Below, one piece after another: positions 11,390 through 22,400 of a stretch of DNA of 64,000 nucleotides. Under the pieces are notes generated by a model. That model worked only from the letters and a program-made list of their open reading frames with translations. It was not told where the DNA came from and did no database searches. Within the stretch, counting starts at the first letter, position 1. Each line of letters begins with the position of its first letter. Both the position numbers and the translations under genes were made by a program. This DNA comes from Nilaparvata lugens (taxonomy: Eukaryota; Arthropoda; Insecta; Hemiptera; Delphacidae), in contig NC_052505.1 of the NCBI RefSeq assembly GCF_014356525.2, positions 13,707,135-13,771,134 of the forward strand, in the 5' to 3' direction.

Positions 11390-12670
11390 CTTGACCGAGC
11401 GAAGTGAGGTCTAAGATTCAAGTCGACGGTTTGGCATTTCTCTTAATGTTTAAATGTTTATATGTTGCGCATTTACGGCGAAACGCGGTAATAGATTTTC
11501 ATGAATTTTGACAGGTATGTTCCTTTTTAAATTTCGCTTCGACGTATATACAAGGTTTTTGGAAAGTTTGCATTTCAAGGATAATATAAAAGGAAAAAGG
11601 AGCCTCCTTCATACGTCAATATTAGAGAAAAAATCTGGTGTGGTGCACTCACACAACTTTCCTTGCCGTTCTGAAAATTGATCACCTGACGCTAGTGTTC
11701 TCGCGCATCTTAAGTCTACTACTCAAAAATATGAGGCAGCTGGTGATAGGTCAATAACGCTGGAAACACACGAGGTCTGCTATCTCTTCGTAGTGAATGA
11801 TTTAGTAGAACCAACAGTTGCCAACAGTGTTTGCAATTTAATAATCACATTTTCTCGACGCTGGAAACATACGAGGTCTGCTATCTCTTCGTAGTGAATG
11901 ATTTAATAGAACCAACAGTTTGCAATTTAATAATCACATTTTCTCGAATTTCAAGCTTATTTTCAATTTTAGGTGAAAATGTTAGGTACTGAACATAAAT
12001 TGTAGAGATTTTCATGCTGAATCTTTTCCACTTAATTTTTTTTGTTCAAATTGTATCTGAAGCCTGATAATTGGGAATCTAAAATCAAACTTTGCATAGA
12101 TGGGGCGGTGCTCCTGAAATTTTTACAGATATGGGACTTGTTGCAGTTGATAGAGCTTATCAATGACTATTCCAGGTATGAATTTGATCAAAATAAATGG
12201 AGCCGTTTTCGAGAAAATCGCCTGTTTTTGACAACATTTTCGCCATTTTAGCCAGCCGCCATCTTGAATTGCATCCGATCGAAATTGTTCGTATCGGATC
12301 CTTATAGTGTGAGGACCTTAAGTTCCAAATTTCAAGTCATTCCATTAATCGGGAGATGATATATCGTGTACACAGACGCACATACACACATACAGACCAA
12401 TACCCAAAAACCATTTTTTCGGACTCAGGGGACCTTGAAACGTATAGAAATTGAGAAATTTGGGTACTTTATTTTTTTTCGGAAAGCAATACTTTCCTTA
12501 CCTATGGTAATAGGGCAAGGAAAGTAAAAATCAGACTATAAAATTAGTCATCATAAATCAGCTGTCGAGTTGATTATAAATTGCATGCCATGACGCATGC
12601 AATTCAATATCTCAATGTAACTTGGTGAAAAATCAACAGCTGTGTAGACTGTAAATTGCATGCCTCATTG
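11390..12670 (+). mobile_element. Dispersed repeat (family B) split by a HINE-like insertion
   Basis: The flanks 11390-11633 and 12526-12670 are together one copy of the repeat also seen at 20975-21375, 36180-36475 and 57891-58620. It opens GACCGAGCGAAGTGAGGTC and includes GGCGAAACGCGGTAATAG. In this copy the continuous string ATTAGAGTAAAAATCAG of the other copies is interrupted by the element at 11634-12525. Confidence 0.7.
11634..12525 (+). mobile_element. DINE-1/HINE-like element, intact copy (892 bp)
   Basis: It begins TCTGGTGTGG with a hairpin (GTGTG...CACAC), then the 12-bp subterminal repeat ACTTTCCTTGCC. It ends with the exact reverse complement GGCAAGGAAAGT. An ACACAC-rich segment lies about 160 bp from the right end. 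Both flanks are A-runs. These features match non-autonomous Helentron derivatives: subterminal inverted repeats, a hairpin by one end, an internal microsatellite and insertion into A/T runs. It encodes nothing. Confidence 0.7.
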
Positions 12671-12838
12671 AATGCAACTTTTATGCACTATTAAAAAAAA
12701 TAGGATGCAAAGAACTATAACAGCTTGTCTGGGCGCCTAGATGTCTTCTGGTTTTCTCGCGCTAAATTCCGGAAAGCGTTATTATGATAATATTGAATCT
12801 TGTGTAAGCATGATCTGATCAAATAAATAATTCAAATC
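12671..12838. other. Spacer with nothing recognised
   Basis: This is a short AT-rich spacer between the split repeat and the 3' tail of the minus-strand retrotransposon. Confidence 0.4.
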
Positions 12839-13309
12839 AAATCGTTTATTGCACAAAAATATATACAGAATACAACTGAAAGGAAATTGACAACTTTGTG
12901 CTACATGTCGGCAAAAGAAAACTTGTACGCCGACGTGGAGTCTTAATATAACTTATTCACTTATACATTAATATTAATATATAAAATGATCCTACAATAT
13001 TATAATATAGGCTAACAGTAATTAACATTCAACCAACTAAATATTCTATTCTAAGAAATAACAATAAATTAAAGATATACATAAAGCTGAATTTAAGATT
13101 CATACAACATCAATCAATATTAAACCAAATCATTAATTGAATAAAAATAATTTTCTTTCACCCAGGTATGGAAATCTTTTATTTTAGGCTTCTTTATCAA
13201 CCATCCTCTTGGAACTTTTTTATAGAGTTTATTTCTCAAATATGAAATACTTCTACGGGATAGGGTGCTATCAACTCTTTCAATTGTGATAAGGTTTTGA
13301 GCGACTTGT

Positions 13310-16032
13310 CTAGTTACTCTTTGAAAATTTTGAATATTTTTTTAATTTGAGCACATGTTTCTTAATAGTCTTTAAAATGAACAATTGTCTTATAGTGAAC
13401 AGATTGGAATTTTGAAACAATGTGACACTTGGGAAATCTCTCGGATACCTCATTATTGTTTTGATAACTAACTTTTGTAAAACAAATAGAGGTTTTAAAG
13501 TTGAATCAAAAGTTCCTCCCCATATAGAATTACCATACTGAACTAAGGATTGGAATAGAGCAAAATAAACAGATTTTAGTAATTTTAGACTCAAAATACT
13601 TCTAAGCATGTACATTTTTAAATTGACCACCCTTAATTTTCTACAAAGGTAGCTAATCTGAGGTGACCAGCGTAGATGCTTATCAACAAAAATACCAAGA
13701 TACTTGTAATTGTTTACACTCTCAATAACCTCATTGCAAGAATCACATGGATACCTGTTACACGCATTATTCAAACAAAGCCTGTTCATATCTAGATCTC
13801 CTCTTGTTGTTGGACTGAAGGTCATACATTTTGTTTTACCAAGATTTAGTCTCAAATAATTACATTTTAGCCACTGAGAAACCTTATAGTAACCCACTTT
13901 TGTTTGCTTGATAACATCTTCCCAGGAACCTTCTTGGAAGATAAGTGCTGTGTCATCAGCAAAACAAATTGTCTTAGACCCAACTGAGTCCAGTACACTA
14001 GGCAGGTTATTAACATAGATCAAAAATAAAACTGGTCCCACTGGTCCCTTGAGGTAGACCCCATGTCACATCTCTAATCTCACTATTACTACCACCACAG
14101 CTAACGATTTGGCTTCTACCCCTTAGATAACTTTCAAAGAAATCTAACTCTATTCCTTGAATACCAATATTAGATAGTTTCTGGATCATTTTATCATGTG
14201 GTACTGTGTCAAAAGCCTTGGCCAGGTCCAGAAACATTACCAAGGTTTTTTATTTGTTTTGAAACCATTGTATATTGTCTCAGTTAAGGACTCCAATGCA
14301 TCCTCTGTGCTTCTACCCTGTTGGAAACCAAACTGCCTCTTATCAAGGATTTTATTAACATCTAGATATTCAACTAATCTTTTCTTTACCAATTTTTCGA
14401 AAATTTTAGAAATAGAACTTAGCAAGCTAATTGGTCTATAATTTTGAGGTATTTCTTTACTCCCCCCCCCCCTTGTGTAAAGGAATAACTTTTGCATGCT
14501 TGAAATGCAAGGGAAAGTATCCAGATGAAAAACAACAATTGAAAATTTCTGAAAGAGGTTTAGAGATTGTGTCAGTTAATAGTTTTAGCACGCTGTTGGA
14601 TATGTTATCCCATCCAGGTGCCTTATTATCATTCAAACTTTTGATTACTTCCTTGATTTCTGTTTCAGTAACAAAATTGAAATTAAATGCATTTTCAATA
14701 TCTATTGTTTGTTCCAAATATTGATCTTCATTCTGTCCATGTATATCAATTTCCTGCGCCTGATTTATACCTACATTCACAAAATAGTCATTCAAAGCAT
14801 TAAGATCTTGATTTACATGTAATTGTGAATTCTTATTTACCCCAATAATTGCTTGATTTATCACAGACCATAATCTTCTTAGGGTCACCTTGAGCTTTAT
14901 TTATTTCTGATTGATAATATAAATCTTTTGCTTTTCTAATTAGATCTACTATTCTATTTCTGTAAGACAGGAATTTCCTTCTCAGCTCTACATTAAATGG
15001 TCCATTTTTCAATCTTTTATATAATCTATCTCTTATAGTTATGGACTTTAGAATTCCATTGGACATCCAAGGTTTCAAATGTTTTTTAGTTAAATTAACC
15101 TTTTTAATAACTGTTGCTCTACTGATGCACGTTTTTACATTATTTACAAATTCATTTACTAATGTTTCAATACTTCTATTCGCGTCAATCTCCCAATTCA
15201 TTAAAGCACTCTCCTCTAACAACTTTTCTTTATTAACATTCCTCACTTCAATAAACTTACATGGCTTACTAGATCGAGAACAAACATCTTTTTTAATTGA
15301 TGCGTGAAGAGCAGTCGCATAATGATCAGTAATTGACATTTCTAATACAGCAGTTTTTAATGAGTCATTATGTTTGGATTTAGAAAAAATATGGTCTAAA
15401 CAAGTATTTGAAGCAGGATGAGTTTTTCTATTGACAAAGGACTCAAACCCATGCGAACTCATAATAGACAAATAATCATGCGTTTTTTTAGAGTTACATA
15501 ACAAATCAATATTTACATCACCTATCACTAATGAATAATCAAAATTAAAGCATGAACCATTCATATAATTATCAAGTTGTTCTATAAATAAAGGTATACT
15601 TGTACTAGGAGATCTATAAACGGATGTTACTAAATATTTATTATTTTTAGTTTGCAGCTCAACAGCTAAGAAAGGATATTCGTTTGGACTATCAATTTTT
15701 TTCGAGGAAATACTATTAGCTACATACATGACAATTCCATCTGAACGATTCAAGGAGTTACTTTTTATATATAAATTATAGCCATTAATGTTTAACAGTG
15801 ATTTTTCTTCTTCAGAAGTCCAGGTTTCAGTAAAAATTAGAACCTCAAATTTTGTTCTCATGTTGTTCAAAATAATGTGAATTTGATCAAAATTTCTTTT
15901 CAAACTTCTTATATTTAAACTAAAAATATTCAATTCATAATTAAGGGGCTGGATATAGTTCAAGTATTCATCGGTACTTTCACATTCCCTAACACTGTTA
16001 ATACTATTTACAAATTGCGTGAGATCATTCAT
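13310..16032 (-). pseudogene. ORF2: endonuclease plus reverse transcriptase (frameshifted)
   Basis: The first 399 codons (16032-14833) give a complete endonuclease with SLNIRSLKRNFD, TETW, YRSPSTS, GDVNIDLL, LDHIF and SITDHYA. The reading then shifts frame several times. Between about 14888 and 14457 it covers PGWDNIS and VIPLHKGG. From 14497 to 14237 it covers NYRPISLLSSISKIFEKLV and RQFGFQQGRST. From 14243 to 14010 it covers FLDLAKAFDTVPH and GLPQGTS. From 14041 to 13310 it covers GPVLFLIYVNNL, ICFADDTALIF and YLGIFVDKHLRW. One break coincides with a 12-base C/G homopolymer at about 14461-14472, so part of the damage could be an assembly indel. Confidence 0.85.
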
Positions 16033-16090
16033 AATAAATGTTTAATCAAACCTGTAGCAACACTTTATTCCTCTCCGTTGATAACTTTTT

Positions 16091-16810
16091 TCAGATGTCC
16101 AGTCCCTTGACTTTGAATACAGGTGAGCCCTCCGACGTCTTAGCGCACATTTGTGAACCACGAAACCAGACGAATTTCCAATCATTTTCCCTAGCTAACT
16201 CACGAGCGGCTTTCAGTTCTTTAGCACTCTTGGCAGTCAGCTGATTCATTAGCCTGAAGTGTCCGTTCGGCAGGTTTCTGTTGATTTTTTTCACGTCGAT
16301 TCCGGGGCTGCTCCTATCTTCTCTGCTTATGGTTTGGAAAGCCGTCATCCATTTGTCCCTCATACTCCTTCTCACGAACCTGACGACAATCATCGGTGTA
16401 GTCTCTCGGTTCATGGATGGCAGTCTGTGAGCGACGCTGATTTCGTTTGATGAAAAATCAGACACTTGGAGAGCACTGGCTACGCCTTGTAGTATTTCGT
16501 CCATGTTTTCGTTCTTTGTTGCAGGTATACCGGTTAATAATAAATTTTCCCTCCTGGTATATTCTTCTAATATTTCATTTCTCTTAGAAAGAAATTTCAC
16601 TTCTTCTTTCAATTTTTGGTTTTCAGTGATTAATTGTTCATTAGCTTTTTTGATTTCTCCGATATCCGATTTGAAACTATCAAAACTATCCGAAACAAAT
16701 TTTACTGAGTGAGTTAGTTCCCTTAATTGTTGATCAATATCTTTTTTCAACGATTTTGAAAACTGTTCAAATAAAACAGTCATTTTTCGCATTAAAACAT
16801 CACTTTCCAT
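16091..16810 (-). CDS. LINE ORF1-type RNA-binding protein (239 aa)
   Basis: This is an intact frame. An N-terminal half rich in heptad-like Leu/Ile/Lys/Glu (about residues 10-85, including ENQKLKEEVKFLSKRNEILE) predicts a coiled coil. It is followed by EYTRRENLLLTGIPATKNEN and a segment with VAHRLPSMNRETTPMIVVRF, as in L1-like ORF1 / Transposase_22 RRM domains. No CCHC zinc knuckle is visible. Such proteins coat the element's RNA. The 58-bp gap to ORF2 and shared orientation support one element. Confidence 0.8.
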   Translation of the reverse strand: MESDVLMRKMTVLFEQFSKSLKKDIDQQLRELTHSVKFVSDSFDSFKSDIGEIKKANEQLITENQKLKEEVKFLSKRNEILEEYTRRENLLLTGIPATKNENMDEILQGVASALQVSDFSSNEISVAHRLPSMNRETTPMIVVRFVRRSMRDKWMTAFQTISREDRSSPGIDVKKINRNLPNGHFRLMNQLTAKSAKELKAARELARENDWKFVWFRGSQMCAKTSEGSPVFKVKGLDI

Positions 16811-16905
16811 TAGTGTATCAGTGTGGATGTGCTTATTGTTTGGGACGTCGTTCAGTTAAAAATGTTATTTATTCTATTCATAAAACTTTTGTTCAAATGT
16901 GAGGA

Positions 16906-17130
16906 TCAAACTAACGCAAAGAAACCGGCCATCTCGCTATGATCACCAATACCATACAACGGCATACCAACAAGTATCTCGCGTAACAATTCCTTGAGAC
17001 CACTCAACTCGAGTTTGCGGACATTCTGTGGCAGTTGAATTCCAATGTCATACACGCTTAATAACTTACTGGTCCCATCATAATAAATTATTCCATAACT
17101 TATTTTCAGTAAAGTCCGTATACGTTGAAA
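16906..17130 (-). CDS. Unrecognised 74-codon open frame with strong protein character (exon or fossil)
   Basis: The minus strand is open between a TAA at 17131-17133 and a TGA at 16908-16906. It reads through strings such as SYGIIYYDGTSKLLSVYDIG, QLPQNVRKLELSGLKELLRE and GMPLYGIGDHSEMAGFF. Composition and hydrophobic patterning look like a folded protein rather than random AT-rich sequence. There is no suitable ATG (the first Met is residue 56). Splice sites are weak; GTTG followed by GTATGC is the best internal donor. It lies just upstream of the LINE 5' end and downstream of the shifted stop codon. It may be an internal exon, a retrocopy fragment or an old insertion. Confidence 0.35.
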   Translation of the reverse strand, partial: FQRIRTLLKISYGIIYYDGTSKLLSVYDIGIQLPQNVRKLELSGLKELLREILVGMPLYGIGDHSEMAGFFALV

Positions 17131-17402
17131 TTAAATTGTCATTGTTAGGCTATACATTTTTTAGAACTTGAATGGGGTAGCTGCTATGCGAACACGACAG
17201 TCTGGAGTATGACTGGTTGATATCATTGGGCATCCAGTGATTGTGATATATTTTGTGGTATCAAAAATAATTATGCACTCAACTACGAACAATTACAATT
17301 TTAATCTCAATAGGCATCTAATATTATCAACTTACATTTAATAACAAATAAAATACATTGCAATAATATTTGATCAAATACAGAATTTCATCAATCAATC
17401 AA

Positions 17403-17500
17403 TCACAGATATTTTCCAACTTCGGAAGTATCCTCATAAGATTCAGACACTTCTCCATTGGCATGGGCTGGCGCTCCTCTCTTGACTCCCATTGGTACCT
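17403..17500 (-). CDS. shf: shf terminal exon (candidate), C-terminal tail
   Basis: A good acceptor (CATCTCTTTTACAG) precedes the exon. Joined in phase 1 to the fifth-EGF exon, it adds 31 codons after a split Lys, including [20 protein letters not shown], then TGA. The total protein length then matches the WIF1 family. The tail sequence itself is poorly conserved in this family, so the call rests on phase, acceptor quality and length. It lies just outside the LINE 3' end at 17530. Confidence 0.55.
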
Positions 17501-19383
17501 CTGTAAAAGAGATGGAAAGTTAGTTAGTTTTTGCAACTTTGAACTTTATTTTCCAAAAAACATTACAAACAAAGAAAACGAAAAACAATAAGGGAACTTA
17601 CTTATTGCATTAGCAAGTTGATGCTAAATGTAGCTGTATATTTATAGTTTATTAAAAAGAAAGTAACATTGCTGCTAGTATAATTATAATGTCTATTATA
17701 AATAATTACGGGTAATATTTGAGGAAAATGATACCTGCATAGGTTTAAAACCTGTGCGCGGTAGGTTATTAAAAAAAGATCAAACAAAGACACAAAGAAA
17801 ATTACAATTACGAGTTGATAATTATAACTAACGTATGTAACTAAAAAAATAAAAATGGGAACTTTCCAGAGATGAGGTGAAAGAGATTATAATTATAAAG
17901 AAGAAAGCAAGATTATGAATAGAACAAGCATTAGACTAATTGAACAACAAAGTTCACATACCTATTTAATAGTTATGCTTATGGTACCTAATGGTTTTGC
18001 AATTACCAACGACGACAATAATTATATTTTATTTACATTACGGTACTACTATGATACTATGAACAAGTTAACTAAAAAAAATATAAATGAAAAGAAGTAC
18101 TACGAAACTAAACCAACAGAACAAACAAAACAATTGATGATAAGTTACTGAAGCAATCAAATAGGTGCAAATTGTTTTTAATCGTAATCAAGTAAATCAA
18201 GATCTTTTGATTCAAAACTGGGGAGACTATTGAACCAAGAGTTCACTAACCTTATATTCAAGTATATATTTATCCAAATTTTTCCCTTTTCCTATATTCA
18301 TTTCAATATTCAGGAAGTCTCGAGGAAGACTGTTCATCATTTTTTTTGATACATAGATGAATTGTCGACGACATACATAACAAAATTTGAAAAAAATTAA
18401 ATGTTCAAAGAATGTATAGAATTGTATATTAGTTTTATTTTATTAATAGAGCATTATTAGTAAGATTCTCTCAAGATCCATTTATATAGCGAGAATCCCA
18501 TACATCAGTATCAGAGTCAATGACCTGACAGATTCAGTAAAAATATCATTTTTATGTGTTTTAATGAGATTACTTCTATACAGCGAGGCAGGGGCGAGGG
18601 GGACCGCCCCCAATCTAAAATTATATATTTAATCTGAATATTATTCAGGCTTAAAATATTCTTTCCCCTGGGAAACGAACCACTTTTCTATAAGTTATTC
18701 TAGTGCTAGAATAGTTAAAAATCACACAACTTTCCTTGTCGTTATGAAAATTGATCACCTGACGCTAGTGTACTCGCGCATCTCAAGTCTACTATTCGAA
18801 GATATGAGACAGCTGGTGATAGGTCAATAACGCTGGAAACACACGAGGACTGCTATCTCTTCGTAGTGAATGATTTTATAGAGCAAACAGTTGCCAACAG
18901 TTTGTAATTTAATAATCACATTTTCTTGGATTTCAAGGTTATTTTCAATTCTAGGTGGAAATGTTACTAGACATTAATTACAGAGATTTTCATGCTCAAT
19001 CTTTTCCACTTGAAATTTTTTGTTTAAATTGTATATGAAAGCTGATAATAGAGAATCTAAAATCAAACTTTGCATAGATGGGGCAAAGCTCCTGAAATTT
19101 TTACAGATATAGGACTTGTTGCAGTTCATAGAGCTTATCAATGACTATTCCAGGTATAAATTTTATCAAAATCGTTGGTGCCGTTTTCGAGAAAATCGCG
19201 AAAAACCCTGTTTTTGGCAACATTTTTGCCATTTTAGCCGCCATCTTGGATTGAATTTGATCGAAATTATTCCTGTCGGATCCTTATAGTGTAAGGACCT
19301 TACGTTCCAAATTTCAAGTCATTCCGTCAACTGGGAGATGAGATATCGTGTACACAGACGCACATACACTCATACACACACAG

Positions 19384-19432
<49 letters not shown>

Positions 19433-22400
19433 GACCAATACCCAAAAACCACTTTTTTGGACTCAGGGGACCTTGAAACGTATAGAAATTTAGAAATTGG
19501 GGTACCTTAATTTTTTTAGGAAAGTAATACTTTCCTTACCTATGGTAATAGGGCAAGGAAAGTAAAAATGTGATTTTTGACACCTGATTTGAAAATAAAT
19601 TTGGGGGGGAGATCCCCCGGTTCCGTACTCCCCAAAATACGCCACTGCAGCAAGGCGAGTATGAATAGTCCCATTAACACTTATGGGAATAGTATTTATT
19701 CTCATTATAAAAAAAGTAAATTTGTATGGCTTTTGTTGGTGGGGAGTCCCTTGCGGGAAGGTCCCACCGCCTGAATAATTATATAATTTAAGCCGTCAAT
19801 GGGCCTTACGACTGTCATACTTCAGCCGGGACCGACAGTTTAACGTGCCCATCCGATAACACGGGAGTGATCTGGTTAAAAAACTTTTGGTATTGAGAGG
19901 GTTTGAACCCGGGATCTCTATGCTGCTACGCAGGCACTCTATCCACTAGACCACGGTTCACTCCAATATATCACTTATATTCTCATTATACCTGATACTG
20001 ATATGCCTTCCGCCTTCAAAGTGACAGCATTGGCTGGATAAGGATAGTTGTTGCTATCTGAAGGAATTCTGACATTTCAATAATTGGATCATACTGTGAT
20101 CCACTGATCAACTTTCAATATCTGGGTATAAATTAATTAACAATTCTGGTGTACAATACATTGAGTTTGTATTGATTTGTCTATTGTAGGATTAACACCA
20201 CTATTTTCTTGAAATACTCATGACTTATTACCAGTTTTATGGTGAAAAATTGCTAAAATTGTGTTGATCAACCTAATTGTGGATTAAAATTGGTAATTCC
20301 AATGCTTTCGTTATAAAATTACAATTTAAATTATTCAGGAAAAAATTCTCTACACTCTGGATAAGTTAATTAATAGTAAAATGTCTTCTGATTGAATTTT
20401 TTTAGCAAATCGTAAGACATTCTGGGTGTCAAGTTAATTTTTTGAAACGTTCATCAGTGGCCAACTTTATCCTCCCGGTAGTCGCGCCCTACTCAATCAC
20501 ATGAGCAGTCGCGTGTTGTAATTTTTACAACATCTAATTCTCCAAGTTTTATGTACTCTGTTTACTGTCAAAACATATTAATTAATTGTATAATTAGTAT
20601 TCCCATTTTATTGGATTATTTTACGCCTATAAACATTTGGATGATTACCATTTCGTAGCCCAAAAAGGTACACCAAGAAGAGCCATCAATTTTGTGTTAT
20701 TGGTTCGTTTACAGTCCCCGTATACAGTCTTTCCCTTTCATACTTATGCACTGTCGCGACTAAATGGCACCTAAAGATTGAACCATTGTTCTGTTGATAC
20801 TGCAACTCAGTGGAGTGAGTGATGGGGTGAAAGTTTTGGAATGCATAGGTGACTCATTCACTGACACCACCCCAATCAATAGTTTTGTGCAACAAAAAAA
20901 CTGACAGTGAAAAACAGCGCGACTGCCGGAAGGTCAAGTTCAATTAGTTTTTATTTGATGGGTCCGTATGCATTGATTGAACGAGCAAAGTGAGGTCTAA
21001 GATTCAAGTCGACGGTTTGGAATTTCTCTTAATGTTTATATGTTGCGCATTTACGGCGAAACGCGGTAATAGATTTTCATGAAATTTGACAGGTATGTTT
21101 CTTTTAATTGCGCGTCGACGTATATACAAGGTTTTTGGAAATTTTGCATTTCAATGATAATATAAAAGGAAAAAGAAGCCTCCTTCATACGCCAATTTTA
21201 GAGTAAAAATCAGACTATAGATTTATTCATCATAAATCAGCTGACAAGTGATTACACAGATGTGTGGAGAAGCCAGTCTATTACTGTATTTCCATAAGGT
21301 CTATAGTTTCAATCAGGTACTTGTGGATGAGAATACTGCGTGAGGTCTACTGTTCACAGAACTACTAGTCATATAAATAATGTTCATTATGTTTCACTGC
21401 CTTAACTTTTTCAGTCGATAAAATTCATTCTCTTTCTCTATATTATGGTCACACTTATTCATAAATCATGTGATCATGATCATATTGTATCAGATCACAT
21501 GTTCATATTACCTAATGTTTTCAAAATAATCAATTGAATACACAGTGTACAAAATTTTGCTTCAAGGATTTGAATATTATCGTTACACTCAGTGGACTGT
21601 ACCAATTATCCCAATTTATGAATTGATTTATTTTCCGCTAATTTTTAAAAATGTACAAGTCAACAAAATTACTCAGATACTGGAGAAACGGTGGTGAGAT
21701 ATTTTCTAAATTTGTGTTTTGTACTAGAAATGCTAGTAGCCAATCATCAGCTAATGCTCTAGTGATAGGGGTTTACGATGCGAAAGACAAAGATAACCAA
21801 CAAGAATTTTCCGAAGCTGGCGAAAAAGTTAATGAAACCTCTAATGGTTTACTGAGGGAATTGCTGGATCGTCAAAATATACCATTGGGTGCAGCTCAGG
21901 TGTACTCTCATTTGGGAATCGAGGGGTTCACCCATGTTGCGTTGGCAGGTGTAGGGCCTAGGAACCCCAACAGGTTAAATCATACCGAACAATTGAATGA
22001 AGAGAGAGAGAACATTCGGCTAGCTGCAGCAATGGGAGTGAGAAAGGTGCAAGACCGCGGAGCCAGTAAGATTTCTGTGGAAGGTTTTACTGAACCTGAA
22101 GCCTCAGCTGAAGGCTCCCTGTTGGCCGCCTACGATTACAACGCGAATTTGTCGGTGGATGTGACACCTCCGACGATCAGTCTTTACGAGCACAGTGATA
22201 CCAACTCGTGGGCTAGTGGCGAAATCAATGCTGAATGTCAGAACTGGGCTAGACATTTGTCACACGCGCCCGCTAACCTCAAATTTCCTGAGATGTATGC
22301 AGAGGAGATTTGTGAAAAACTGTCGAGATTTGACATCAGGGTGGATATTAGGAAGAAGGATTGGATGAAGTCAAGACATATGCATGCAAGTTTGGAGGCA

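Larger units (their letters stand above)
12839..16860 (-). mobile_element. Non-LTR retrotransposon, nearly full length, frameshifted
   Basis: The element is read on the minus strand: a short 5' region, ORF1 (16810-16091), 58 bp, ORF2 (16032 to about 13310), then a 3' UTR. It ends near 12839 with GATTTGATTTGAATTATTTA, a short A/T-rich repetitive tail. The ORF1/ORF2 arrangement, the N-terminal endonuclease and the FADD-type reverse transcriptase place it in the broad Jockey/CR1/L2-like group. The exact 5' and 3' limits are estimated. ORF2 is broken by at least three frameshifts, so this copy is inactive as assembled. Confidence 0.8.

Noticed and set aside
19880..19970. Functional tRNA gene on the minus strand
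   Set aside because: It is fused to a SINE core and tail, so it is a SINE head.
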